This document shows, one piece after another, positions 36,561 through 44,359 of a DNA stretch of 64,000 nucleotides. The stretch comes from Sphingobacteriales bacterium (GTDB taxonomy: Bacteria; Bacteroidota; Bacteroidia; Chitinophagales; CAIOSU01), in contig JAIXOI010000023.1 in NCBI GenBank assembly GCA_027486795.1, positions 186,001 through 250,000 of the forward strand, read 5' to 3'. The notes beneath the pieces are model-generated. The model saw only the letters and a list, made by a program, of their open reading frames with translations, made no database searches and had not been told where the DNA came from. Each line of letters starts with the position of its first letter. Within the stretch, counting starts at the first letter, position 1. Made by a program: the position numbers and the translations under genes.

Positions 36561-36863
36561 TCAAACCACCTTCAGCAAGGTTCTAAATGCCACAAACTTA
36601 TCAGGGTAGCGGTCGGCAACTTCTTGCCTAAGCGCCGGGGCATGGTCGGCTTCATAGGTAAAGTAATCTTGCAGGTTTTTGGCAGTGTATTGCACTGCAT
36701 ATGATATGCCATCTCTTTGGTCTTCTTCCAAAATACGTAGCATACGGTGGTCGTGAAAATAGCCAGTGGCCAACACACGGGGTATGTGTTCCAATTTCAT
36801 CCAAGCCAGCCATTCGTCATGAACGTCTAAGTCAATTTTTATGGTAACGTTGTAAATAATCAT
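36561..36863 (-). CDS. DUF4286 family protein
   Basis: A 100-residue cytoplasmic protein (MIIYNVTIKIDLDVHDEWLA, HIPRVLATGYF, KFVAFRTLL) with the ferredoxin-like alpha/beta pattern of DUF4286, a small Bacteroidota family of unknown function. It lies 33 bases downstream of the TPR gene on the same strand, probably cotranscribed. Confidence 0.85.
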   Translation of the reverse strand: MIIYNVTIKIDLDVHDEWLAWMKLEHIPRVLATGYFHDHRMLRILEEDQRDGISYAVQYTAKNLQDYFTYEADHAPALRQEVADRYPDKFVAFRTLLKVV

Positions 36864-36896
36864 ATCGGTAAACTGATAATAAGGTCTTATTACAAA

Positions 36897-38708
36897 TTAT
36901 AGTTCGTCGCCGCGCAAAATTCTGAAACGTTTGCGGGCTTCGACAACTAAAACACTGCTTTTGTAGGTAACCAATATATCTTGGTAAAGTTCCATTGCCT
37001 TAGCCTTATCATCCAATACAGTTTCGTATAGTTCGGCAAGCATAAAGGTGGCATCGTCGGCCAGTATATCTTCCCCATATTTGGTGCGAATAGCAGTGAA
37101 ATATTCGGCAGCTTTGGTATAGTCCCTTCGCTTTAACTCAATTTTGGCGCGCATCATTACAATATCATCGGCCAAAGTATGCTGCGGATATATCATACTG
37201 ATGCTATCCAATGAAGACATGGCCTTATCAAACTCATTTTGAAATACTAACAGCTCTGCCTCAGCATACTTTTGCATTGGATAAAGCGTAGTATCTAGTC
37301 CCATATTATCCATAATAAAGGTGGACAGTGATATGGCATCGTTTGATATGAGGTGCGTTGTAGCACCTTTCAAAATATTTAATTGTGCCTGCGCCCATTC
37401 AAAATCGGCCATATAATAGCTCAACTGGGCGTTTTTGTAGCGCGCCAATTCGCCCAAAGGGTCATCTTTCATGGCTTTGTCAACCTGACTGTATAGCAAC
37501 GTACTTTCCCATACCTCGCCTTTAAGTAGGTAATAATCTCCTAGTTCCAGTTTTGCTTTGCTGTTTACGGTATTATCAAGCCCAGGTATCAGTATCAAGC
37601 GCTCCACTATAAGTATTGCCGAATCAATATCGTGCATATAAAATGCCTTCAACTGGGCCTTATCAAGCATTACTTGCACCGTTTGTTTGTTTAAGCCAAA
37701 CTCATCAATAAACGAGTTGTAGCCCAGTAGCAGTTGACTCAAATCGTCATCGGTGTAGTTAAAACCTTTGGTCACCTTCAATTTTCGGGTATCCAGTAGT
37801 TCCTGCTTGCTTACTTGGTAAAGGGCACTGATGTTTCCTTTCTCAACAATGTATTGGTATGCTTCAATAGCAGCATCAAGTTCACCACTGCCTTTGGCTG
37901 CCCTTGCCAAGGTTATAACCCTAAACCCGTTCTCCTTAAAGCGTTTGTCAAGTGCCTTGGTTTGAATAAAGGCCGCCTTATAGTTGTTGCGCTGTATGTA
38001 TTGCCAAATAAGCATTTCCGAATACACCACATCACCTACTTTCTGGATGCGACCCAGCAACTGCAGTTGTAGCTCATCGTACCAAGCATCTTCTTGGATA
38101 AGGTCTTGCAACCGGCTCTGTACATCTTGTATGAGGTGCGGGTTATACTTTACAAAATCCAAGTAGCTTTCAATGGTTTCAGGCTTCTTGTTCATCCGTT
38201 GGTACAAATCGGCTAAATCGAATGTAAATAATGCTGGGTCGGCACCATTGCTTATCAACAACTTGCGCCCCCTTAGGTAAGCTTGCGCTGCTTGTTCGTT
38301 TTCGCCATAAGAAATGAAAGCATTGGCAAGCTCCCTTACAGTTCGCTCGTCGGGTATCAATTTGTCCAAAGCCTTGCCATATTCGGCTTGGCTACCGGCA
38401 ATATTTCCGGTTTCCTTGTACAGGTAACCAAGGTCGACAAGGTAAAATAGTGTTTCGGGATGTTTTTTGATATTGCGCTTCACTACCTTCTCTAGCTTGT
38501 CGTACTCTTTTGTTTTGAGCCAACAATTGTAGAGGTAACGGTAATAGATGTCTGATTGGGGGTTTTTATCGTACAGTTTTTCGTAAAGCTCGGCAGCTTT
38601 CTCGTATTCGCTATTTTGGTAGTACTGCAAAGCTAGGCTTTGGTCAGTACCTACCTGCGCCTGTGCCGTAAAGGTGCAGGCTATAAGTAGTGTAAAAATG
38701 ACTTTCAT
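36897..38708 (-). CDS. Tetratricopeptide-repeat protein, secreted
   Basis: A 603-residue helical repeat protein with a signal peptide (MKVIFTLLIACTFTAQAQ). TPR units are clear at the start (QYYQNSEYEKAAELYEKLYD), in the middle (LAQYKN-type helices near 400) and the end (YTKAAEYFTAIRTKYGEDI, KAMELYQDILVTY). It is probably a periplasmic scaffold. I used the ATG at 38708; an upstream TTG adds 5 residues before the signal peptide. Partner unknown; DUF4286 follows. Confidence 0.88.
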   Translation of the reverse strand: MKVIFTLLIACTFTAQAQVGTDQSLALQYYQNSEYEKAAELYEKLYDKNPQSDIYYRYLYNCWLKTKEYDKLEKVVKRNIKKHPETLFYLVDLGYLYKETGNIAGSQAEYGKALDKLIPDERTVRELANAFISYGENEQAAQAYLRGRKLLISNGADPALFTFDLADLYQRMNKKPETIESYLDFVKYNPHLIQDVQSRLQDLIQEDAWYDELQLQLLGRIQKVGDVVYSEMLIWQYIQRNNYKAAFIQTKALDKRFKENGFRVITLARAAKGSGELDAAIEAYQYIVEKGNISALYQVSKQELLDTRKLKVTKGFNYTDDDLSQLLLGYNSFIDEFGLNKQTVQVMLDKAQLKAFYMHDIDSAILIVERLILIPGLDNTVNSKAKLELGDYYLLKGEVWESTLLYSQVDKAMKDDPLGELARYKNAQLSYYMADFEWAQAQLNILKGATTHLISNDAISLSTFIMDNMGLDTTLYPMQKYAEAELLVFQNEFDKAMSSLDSISMIYPQHTLADDIVMMRAKIELKRRDYTKAAEYFTAIRTKYGEDILADDATFMLAELYETVLDDKAKAMELYQDILVTYKSSVLVVEARKRFRILRGDEL

Positions 38709-38824
38709 GTATCTCACCTGCAAGAGTTAACGCGGGGGTTACGAAAAAAGTGTTGCACGCCGATAATTTAGCTCGATATAAATTTGATTGGCACTGCCAT
38801 TTGCATGCTAACCTGGCTCCCCAC

Positions 38825-39047
38825 TTAGAATGGTTTTAAGGTGCGCAAAACTGTATCTTCCAAAATTCTATTACCAGATGAACGAGTAATGGACGTGTCT
38901 CTAATTTTACCACTTTTGTTGATTGCCAAAATTGCTTTCCCGTTTGCTGGCATTTGCATCAACTGCAGTTTCAGGCTATTTGTTGAACATTTACAATCGG
39001 ATATATCCGATGGCCAAAAAACAAAAGATTGCTACATCAAAAAACAT
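38825..39047 (-). pseudogene. Frameshifted TonB C-terminal-like remnant after VanZ
   Basis: An ATG overlapping the VanZ stop (TAATG) opens a frame that stops after 18 codons. The other minus frame continues with CKCSTNS, then residues AILAINKSGKI, DTSITRSSGN and RILEDTVLRTLKPF up to a stop at 38825. This resembles the middle of a TonB C-terminal domain ('V.F.I.k.G.i.d....SsG...Ld..a'). The span is 223 bases, one more than 74 codons. Removing one T from the T6 run (39016-39021) joins both frames into a 73-residue product. The end of the TonB domain is missing. Identity is from memory only. Confidence 0.45.
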
Positions 39048-39427
39048 TACTGCAATTTGAAATAAACCAACCGAAACAACCCATAGCCGATTAAGGCACC
39101 CGAGAAATTTGCAACAAGGTCGTAAATGTCAAAATGCCTCTGTACCATATCCGATTCCTGTAAGAGTTCTATTACTAGTCCGTATAAACAGGCAAGGGTA
39201 ATAGCAAACCTAGCGGGATAATACCGAAGCATTGGTTGCGAATGTTGCTTACTAAAGCCTACCATCAACAAAAACACCAAAACCGAATAAAACGTAATAT
39301 GCACCGCACTATCTAATGGTAAAAAACCAAATAAGTTCGTTTGCTTCGTTTCTCCGAGGGGCAAAACACAAGCAAACAAAATAAATGCTGCCCAAAGTAT
39401 AGCTGGAATGCTAAATTTCAGCAGCAT
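39047..39427 (-). CDS. VanZ-like membrane protein
   Basis: A 126-residue protein with four membrane segments (residues 4-24, 35-55, 72-92, 103-123). It shows the VanZ family layout: LPLGETKQTNLFGF, then DSAVHITFYSVLVFLL, and YGLVIELLQE with a conserved Glu. Function is unclear in this branch; VanZ itself gives teicoplanin resistance. It starts 9 bases after gcvH stops. This gcvH-VanZ pair is, as I recall, a common arrangement in Bacteroidota. Confidence 0.88.
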   Translation of the reverse strand: MLLKFSIPAILWAAFILFACVLPLGETKQTNLFGFLPLDSAVHITFYSVLVFLLMVGFSKQHSQPMLRYYPARFAITLACLYGLVIELLQESDMVQRHFDIYDLVANFSGALIGYGLFRLVYFKLQ

Positions 39428-39436
39428 ATTGGTTTG

Positions 39437-39814
39437 TTACAATTGTGCCTCGTACGCGGCGTTGTCAAACAACTCATCCAACTCTGCTTTGTTGGTAAGC
39501 GCAATTTTAATCATCCAACCTTTTCCATAAGGGTCAGTGTTCACTTGCTCGGGCTCGTTGTTGAGGTCTTCGTTAAACTCCAATACTTTGCCAGATACAG
39601 GCATAAACAGGTCAGAAACGGTTTTAACAGCTTCTACGGTTCCAAACACGGCATCTTTTACAATCTGGTCGCCAACGGTTGCTACGTCTACATACACAAT
39701 GTCGCCCAACTCGCGCTGTGCAAAGTATGTAATACCAATGTAGGCTTCGTCACCTTCAACACGAACCCACTCATGTTCTTTGCTATACTTCAGGTTAGCA
39801 GGATAGTTGCTCAT
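39437..39814 (-). CDS. gcvH: Glycine cleavage system H protein
   Basis: A 125-residue lipoyl carrier that shuttles the aminomethyl group between the P, T and L proteins of glycine cleavage. The N-terminus [21 protein letters not shown] is diagnostic. The lipoylated lysine is K64 in [12 protein letters not shown]. The length is standard. gcvP and gcvT are not in the window. It is first in a unit with VanZ and the TonB-like remnant, behind a good promoter match. Confidence 0.97.
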   Translation of the reverse strand: MSNYPANLKYSKEHEWVRVEGDEAYIGITYFAQRELGDIVYVDVATVGDQIVKDAVFGTVEAVKTVSDLFMPVSGKVLEFNEDLNNEPEQVNTDPYGKGWMIKIALTNKAELDELFDNAAYEAQL

Positions 39815-39832
39815 TATTCTCTATTTTGTTCT

Positions 39833-39862
39833 CAAAAATAACGGAAAAAATCGGGACGGCAA
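39833..39862 (-). promoter_or_regulatory. Promoter of the gcvH operon
   Basis: On the minus strand TTG (39862-39860), a 19-base spacer and TATTTTTG (39840-39833) match the Bacteroidota -33/-7 consensus. The leader to the gcvH ATG is about 15 bases. One of the two best promoter matches in the window. Confidence 0.6.
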
Positions 39863-40009
39863 TCTTAAATATTGGCACAAACAAAATGATTGCTCAACAA
39901 TGCCCTGAATACGGCAAGCAAATTGACTCCAGCAGCCGATTAAGTTGGTTAAAAAGCCCGTATCGCTAACAAACGTGCCTATTTGTGTAATTTAGTGTTT
40001 GCCAATACT

Positions 40010-41548
40010 ATGTTAGAGCCGAAACTAATAACCGCTTACAATGCCACCCGAGCTAATAAAGCCACGGAGAAGCTCTGCCATGCGCCGTTTGTAAATATGA
40101 ATTTTGAGCAAAATGGCGATGTTACTGCTTGTTGCTTCAATCGCACGCATGTATTGGGTAGCTACCCCAAAACGAGCCTAGTAGATATTTGGTTTAGCAG
40201 TAAGGCCGATGAATTGCGAAACTATATTAATGCCAACGATTTAGGCGGTGGTTGCGAAATATGTGCCAAGCAGCTTTTAGCTCACAACTTTATGGGCAGC
40301 CGCGCCCGAGGGTTTGATGAAAATGCCAGCAGCAACTGGGAAAATATACCTGAAAAACTGCGCAACAAACTTAAACACGGCCAATGGCAGCAAATGCCTC
40401 GCAGCATGGAGTTTGAGCTTAGCAACACTTGCAACCTAGAGTGCGCAATGTGCCACGGTTATTTCTCGTCTTCCATTCGCAAAAACAGGGAGCACCTGCC
40501 CCCTATCCACCAACCCTATGATGCGGGGTTTGTGGAGCAGCTAAAATCTTTTTTGCCTTATCTCCAAGAGGCCAAATTTTTGGGTGGGGAGCCGTTTTTG
40601 ATTGACATTTATTACCAAATATGGGAGGCTATTGCCGAAGTAAACCCGAACATAAACATTTACATTACTACTAATGCCACCGTGTATAACAACAAGGTGC
40701 GTGTTCTTTTAAATAGGCTAAAAGTAAACCCTGTTATATCCATTGATAGCTTGGTGGAGGGTACGTATAATGTAATTCGCAAGAATGCATCATTTATCAG
40801 GGTGATGGAAAATGTTGGGCAGCTGAGGGCTTATTGCGAAGAGAAAGGTACACAACTAAGCTTTGCCGTTTGCCCAATGACACTTAACAAGAATGAGCTA
40901 CCGGCTATGGTGCAGTATGCCAATAAAGAGGGCATCAGGTTATTTTTTAATACCGTCTTTCAGCCTGAGATATATAGCCTCAAGTTTTTACAAATTGATG
41001 AGTTAACCTCGATAATTGAAACCTACAAGCAAACCACACTGTCCAATGACAATGAAATAGCCCGCCACAATGCTTCGGTATTTAACGACTTGGTAAACCA
41101 ATTGGAGGCGTGGCTGGAACAGGCACAATCAAAACCTTTTAAAATATCCCTTAATACTTTTGAGCACTGGAGGAAGATAAAGGCTATAGTTATCGCAGAG
41201 CCTTGGCAGATAACCATGTTTGAAACCACCCTTACTCACCTTAACAACAATAGCGGCACCGCCCTAGAGCAACAACTTGAACAAATACTAGCCCAGCAAG
41301 GTGCTCAGCAATTTGTTATGGCCTATTTCGAACAATTGGAATGGTTATATACCTCCTTTACCGGTAAGGAAAGTGAAGAACTGAAAGACAAAATGTTGAC
41401 GTTGAAATCAATTCTTACACCCGAGCTGCGCTATGAATTTATAGCAAGCGAGTTGATACGCATGCGGCCCGATCAATTGCTAGAAACCATTATGGAGTTT
41501 AGCACGGAGCGCTTGCTGCACGAAGTAAACGTGAGATTTAATAGTTAG
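40010..41548 (+). CDS. Radical SAM protein with N-terminal twitch/SPASM-like domain
   Basis: A 512-residue cytoplasmic enzyme; the ATG at 40010 replaces an upstream TTG. The radical SAM [4Fe-4S] site is Cys141, Cys145 and Cys148 in NTCNLECAMCHG. Before it lies a segment like an auxiliary-cluster domain: Cys23, Cys41/42 (GDVTACCFN), LVDIWFSS and Cys82/85 (GCEICAKQ). In most SPASM/twitch enzymes this domain follows the radical SAM core; here it comes first. The C-terminal 200 residues are helical. The substrate is unknown. It borders the glycan locus, and its end overlaps the convergent glycosyltransferase by 11 bases. Confidence 0.9.
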   Translation: MLEPKLITAYNATRANKATEKLCHAPFVNMNFEQNGDVTACCFNRTHVLGSYPKTSLVDIWFSSKADELRNYINANDLGGGCEICAKQLLAHNFMGSRARGFDENASSNWENIPEKLRNKLKHGQWQQMPRSMEFELSNTCNLECAMCHGYFSSSIRKNREHLPPIHQPYDAGFVEQLKSFLPYLQEAKFLGGEPFLIDIYYQIWEAIAEVNPNINIYITTNATVYNNKVRVLLNRLKVNPVISIDSLVEGTYNVIRKNASFIRVMENVGQLRAYCEEKGTQLSFAVCPMTLNKNELPAMVQYANKEGIRLFFNTVFQPEIYSLKFLQIDELTSIIETYKQTTLSNDNEIARHNASVFNDLVNQLEAWLEQAQSKPFKISLNTFEHWRKIKAIVIAEPWQITMFETTLTHLNNNSGTALEQQLEQILAQQGAQQFVMAYFEQLEWLYTSFTGKESEELKDKMLTLKSILTPELRYEFIASELIRMRPDQLLETIMEFSTERLLHEVNVRFNS

Positions 41549-42512
41549 CCGCCTTATTAATTTCGCCTTGGCTATCAGACTTATTTTGTATCACCTTATC
41601 AATAATAAAAGTAGGCCGATTGCGAGACTCTTCAATAGCCTTCCACATATACTCACCCAAAATACCTAGAAACACCATCATTACACCCGAGAAGGACATA
41701 AACATTAAAGCGAGCCAATCAAATTGCGGCATTGAGGAGGAGAATATAAAGACCCCACTAAGCAACAAAACGAAGTAAATGAAGCTGCAAAGTAATACAA
41801 GTAGCCCTGCGAAAAGACTAAAGCGCAAAGGTATATTGGTAAAAGATACAAGCGAATTAAGAAACAGGTTGAACTTCTTCTTAAAGGTCCACATAGATTT
41901 ACCCTTTTCGCGCTTGCGGCGAATGTAAGGTATGGCCACATAATCAAAATCGAGCCAAGCCAGTAAATAAATAATGTTGGTGTTGGGCTCGTTTATCTTT
42001 ACAATCTCTTCGCGAAGCTGTTTATCAAAAAGAATTAAGTCAAACCCACCCTCTGGCACGTCTTTTAAGGCGAGCGTACGGATAAGAAAATGATAGATAT
42101 TGGAAAGGAAGCTCTGAAAAAATGATTCGTCTCTGCCTACACGATTGGCCACTACAAACTTTACTCCTTTGCGCCAGTGCTCATACATCTTGGGTATCAG
42201 TTCAGGTGGATCTTGTAAGTCGGGGGCCAGCATAATATTACAATCACCAGTAGCATAGTTCATACCTGCGAGTAGGGCATGATACGAACCCACATTTTTT
42301 GCTAGCTTCACTACTTTGGTCTTAAGTGGATACTTGTCGTAGAATTTCATGATTTCGGCAAACGTGTTGTCGCGCGAGTCATCATCTACAAACACATATT
42401 CAAACTCCACATCGGCTGGAAACAGCGCCTCGTTACCGATTAATATCTCGGTAGTTTCGGCTATGTTTTCCTCGCTAAAATAGCAAGGCATAATGATGGA
42501 AATTTTGGGCAT
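41538..42512 (-). CDS. Family 2 glycosyltransferase, polyprenyl-phosphate type, with two C-terminal membrane segments
   Basis: A 324-residue membrane glycosyltransferase of the DPM1/GtrB/ArnC type, which moves a sugar from a nucleotide to undecaprenyl phosphate on the cytoplasmic face. The GT-A core has ISIIMPCYFSEEN, VFVDDDSRDN and the catalytic DLQDPPELI; the two membrane segments (about 230-255 and 265-290) are followed by EYMWKAIEESRNRPTFII. The ATG at 42512 is preferred over a TTG 21 bases upstream. It is the last gene of the first leftward glycan operon. Confidence 0.92.
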   Translation of the reverse strand: MPKISIIMPCYFSEENIAETTEILIGNEALFPADVEFEYVFVDDDSRDNTFAEIMKFYDKYPLKTKVVKLAKNVGSYHALLAGMNYATGDCNIMLAPDLQDPPELIPKMYEHWRKGVKFVVANRVGRDESFFQSFLSNIYHFLIRTLALKDVPEGGFDLILFDKQLREEIVKINEPNTNIIYLLAWLDFDYVAIPYIRRKREKGKSMWTFKKKFNLFLNSLVSFTNIPLRFSLFAGLLVLLCSFIYFVLLLSGVFIFSSSMPQFDWLALMFMSFSGVMMVFLGILGEYMWKAIEESRNRPTFIIDKVIQNKSDSQGEINKAANY

Positions 42513-42564
42513 TGAGCAGGTTTCGTCCGTCAATAATATCTAAAAAAACGGCCGTTGTCAAACT

Positions 42565-42969
42565 TTATCTCCCTAGCGAGAAAAAATCAGACAGGTTTTT
42601 AATGTAATCATCCTCCTCGTACAGGTGGGAGGTAAGGCAAACCAATATGGCATCGGGGCTAAAAATGAGCTTTTTCCAAAACATGGGTGGCACAAATAAG
42701 CCGGTTCTCGAACTGTCCAAGACAAATGATTGCTCGTTGCCTGAAACATCGGTAAGCGACACCTCTATTTTACCAGAAACAGCAACAAATACCTGCGACA
42801 ACTTTCGGTGAGCATGATTACCCACTTCAAGTTTTGGAATTGCTGGGGTTATCCAATAAGTCCGCTTCACGTCAAACGGAATCTGCTTACCTACTTCCGC
42901 TACGTGAATGGCTTTTTCGTTGGTAGCAATTTCTTGCAGCGTAATTAAATATGGTTTTAGTAAATTCAA
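42565..42969 (-). CDS. FdtA/QdtA-like sugar 3,4-ketoisomerase (cupin)
   Basis: A 134-residue single-cupin protein. TYWITP, the metal or catalytic histidines in VGNHAHRKLSQVF, SGKIEVSLTD and VPPMFWKKLIFSP match FdtA/QdtA, which convert a nucleotide-4-keto-6-deoxyglucose to the 3-keto sugar before transamination. The known enzymes use dTDP-sugars; the neighbours here make a CDP-sugar. An FdtB-like aminotransferase lies at 61376. Confidence 0.85.
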   Translation of the reverse strand: MNLLKPYLITLQEIATNEKAIHVAEVGKQIPFDVKRTYWITPAIPKLEVGNHAHRKLSQVFVAVSGKIEVSLTDVSGNEQSFVLDSSRTGLFVPPMFWKKLIFSPDAILVCLTSHLYEEDDYIKNLSDFFSLGR

Positions 42970-43002
42970 GTGGTGGGTGTTCTGTTGCTAAAGATATTGC
43001 TT

Positions 43003-43929
43003 TCACGGTTTAATTGTGGTCAGCAGCTTAAAAATTTCGATTACCTGCGATTCAAAATAGGGATGGGTGTCATATGACACTTGCGATTGAAGTTTGCCGC
43101 AGTCAAACTTCAAACCAACAATATTCCCTACCGTTTCGGGCATATTTATCGTTAACTCCTTTCCAAAATAACCCTGATAAGCAGATGCCACAGCCTCGGC
43201 AACTTTACTAATAGTTACGCTTGTGCCGGACCCAAGGTTATAGATTCCGGTTATGCTATTGTTACTTATTGCCTTCAATATCACCTGGCAAACACTGCCA
43301 AGCCATATCATATCAAGTTGCGTATCGGGCGGCGATTTGAGGATAATCTCGCCCCTTGCAAATGCACCATGGCTTAGATTGTTAAACAACAAGTGCCATG
43401 CATCTACATCAGCGTTCTTGGGTGCGCCGTATACATTGCTCAATCGCAGCGAAACCTTGCGGGTATTATCCCATTCGACGGGAAGGCCTAGCAGGTATTT
43501 TTCAGCCGCCAATTTTGAACGACCATAAGAACTTGATCCGATTAAATTTGGTACTGAATGCTCCGTTATTCGGCCATTAACTGGGCCATATACTTTTATA
43601 GTGGATAAATAGATGAATAGTTTTGGCTTAGCACGTTGCAGCGCAACAATCAGGTTTTGAGTGCCCTTAACATTTACAAGTTCTATGGTTTCTTCATCTG
43701 CCAGTTGGTTTGCAGCCGCAAGGTGCAATACGGTATCAAAGTATTGATTGGATAGAGCTTCTTGAAGCGCCTCTCGGTCCGTTATACAGGCAATCATACT
43801 TTCAACATTTGGATTTGAGTGCGCCTTCCGGCCTAGGTTGGTTACCTCATAGCCAGCATTAAGTAATGATTGTACCACCCAGCCACCAACGTAGCCCGTG
43901 CCACCAGTTATCAATACTTTACCACGCAT
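43003..43929 (-). CDS. Nucleotide-sugar SDR (epimerase/reductase)
   Basis: A 308-residue extended SDR. The NAD(P) motif is TGGTGYVGG, the active site SSYGRSKLAAEKYLL (Tyr/Lys). It resembles 4-reductases and C4-epimerases acting on 4-keto-6-deoxy sugars. The ATG at 43929 is used instead of a TTG two codons upstream. Its 5' end overlaps the 3' end of the RmlC-like gene by 11 bases, so the pair are coupled and may act in sequence: epimerise, then reduce. Confidence 0.88.
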   Translation of the reverse strand: MRGKVLITGGTGYVGGWVVQSLLNAGYEVTNLGRKAHSNPNVESMIACITDREALQEALSNQYFDTVLHLAAANQLADEETIELVNVKGTQNLIVALQRAKPKLFIYLSTIKVYGPVNGRITEHSVPNLIGSSSYGRSKLAAEKYLLGLPVEWDNTRKVSLRLSNVYGAPKNADVDAWHLLFNNLSHGAFARGEIILKSPPDTQLDMIWLGSVCQVILKAISNNSITGIYNLGSGTSVTISKVAEAVASAYQGYFGKELTINMPETVGNIVGLKFDCGKLQSQVSYDTHPYFESQVIEIFKLLTTIKP

Positions 43930-44359
43930 ACTCAATGGCTGAAAGTTCTTTGGTATCGGCTTCAGCCGGGTTATGAACTTGGTTTATGGCATTCCAAAGC
44001 AAATTCTCCCCTTCTGACAGGCCCTCAAACGCCATCCAAATGCCCGGCGGAACAGTTAGCCTTTGGTAATTGTCCGACCCTAAAATAATATCTTCAAACA
44101 AGGCAAACCCAGCACTACCGATTCTAGTATCGTAAAGCACGAAGCGTATTTGCCCCACTGGCACAACTATGTTCAGCGTAATTTCATTGTGCCTACGCCA
44201 ACCTTTTTTTGCACCCTGTTTTATGAACGAGCCATAAACCTCGGCAATGCCCATATAGCCGCGTTCGCCTTCTTTTATAAAGGTAATGGCATCGCCAGCC
44301 TCTACCGGTATTCGGCTGGCCGCCGACAACAAAAGGCCTGGTATACTCAGCTCGCCCAT
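43919..44359 (-). CDS. dTDP-4-dehydrorhamnose 3,5-epimerase-like (RmlC-like) protein
   Basis: A 146-residue cupin of RmlC type. The strand patterns KKGWRRHNEITLNIVVPVGQ and LTVPPGIWMAFEGLSEGEN align with RmlC 'G.LRG.H.Q' and 'iPpGfaHGF', but the usual second His-Gly is MA here. The catalytic set may therefore be altered, giving single-carbon epimerisation or isomerase activity. It overlaps rfbG (13-base overlap at its start) and the SDR gene, so it belongs to the CDP-sugar operon. Confidence 0.78.
   Translation of the reverse strand: MGELSIPGLLLSAASRIPVEAGDAITFIKEGERGYMGIAEVYGSFIKQGAKKGWRRHNEITLNIVVPVGQIRFVLYDTRIGSAGFALFEDIILGSDNYQRLTVPPGIWMAFEGLSEGENLLWNAINQVHNPAEADTKELSAIEYAW

Noticed and set aside
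38841-39065. Plus-strand 74-residue ORF
   Set aside because: No ATG start and no family likeness; it is the complement of the TonB-like remnant, whose minus frame makes better sense.
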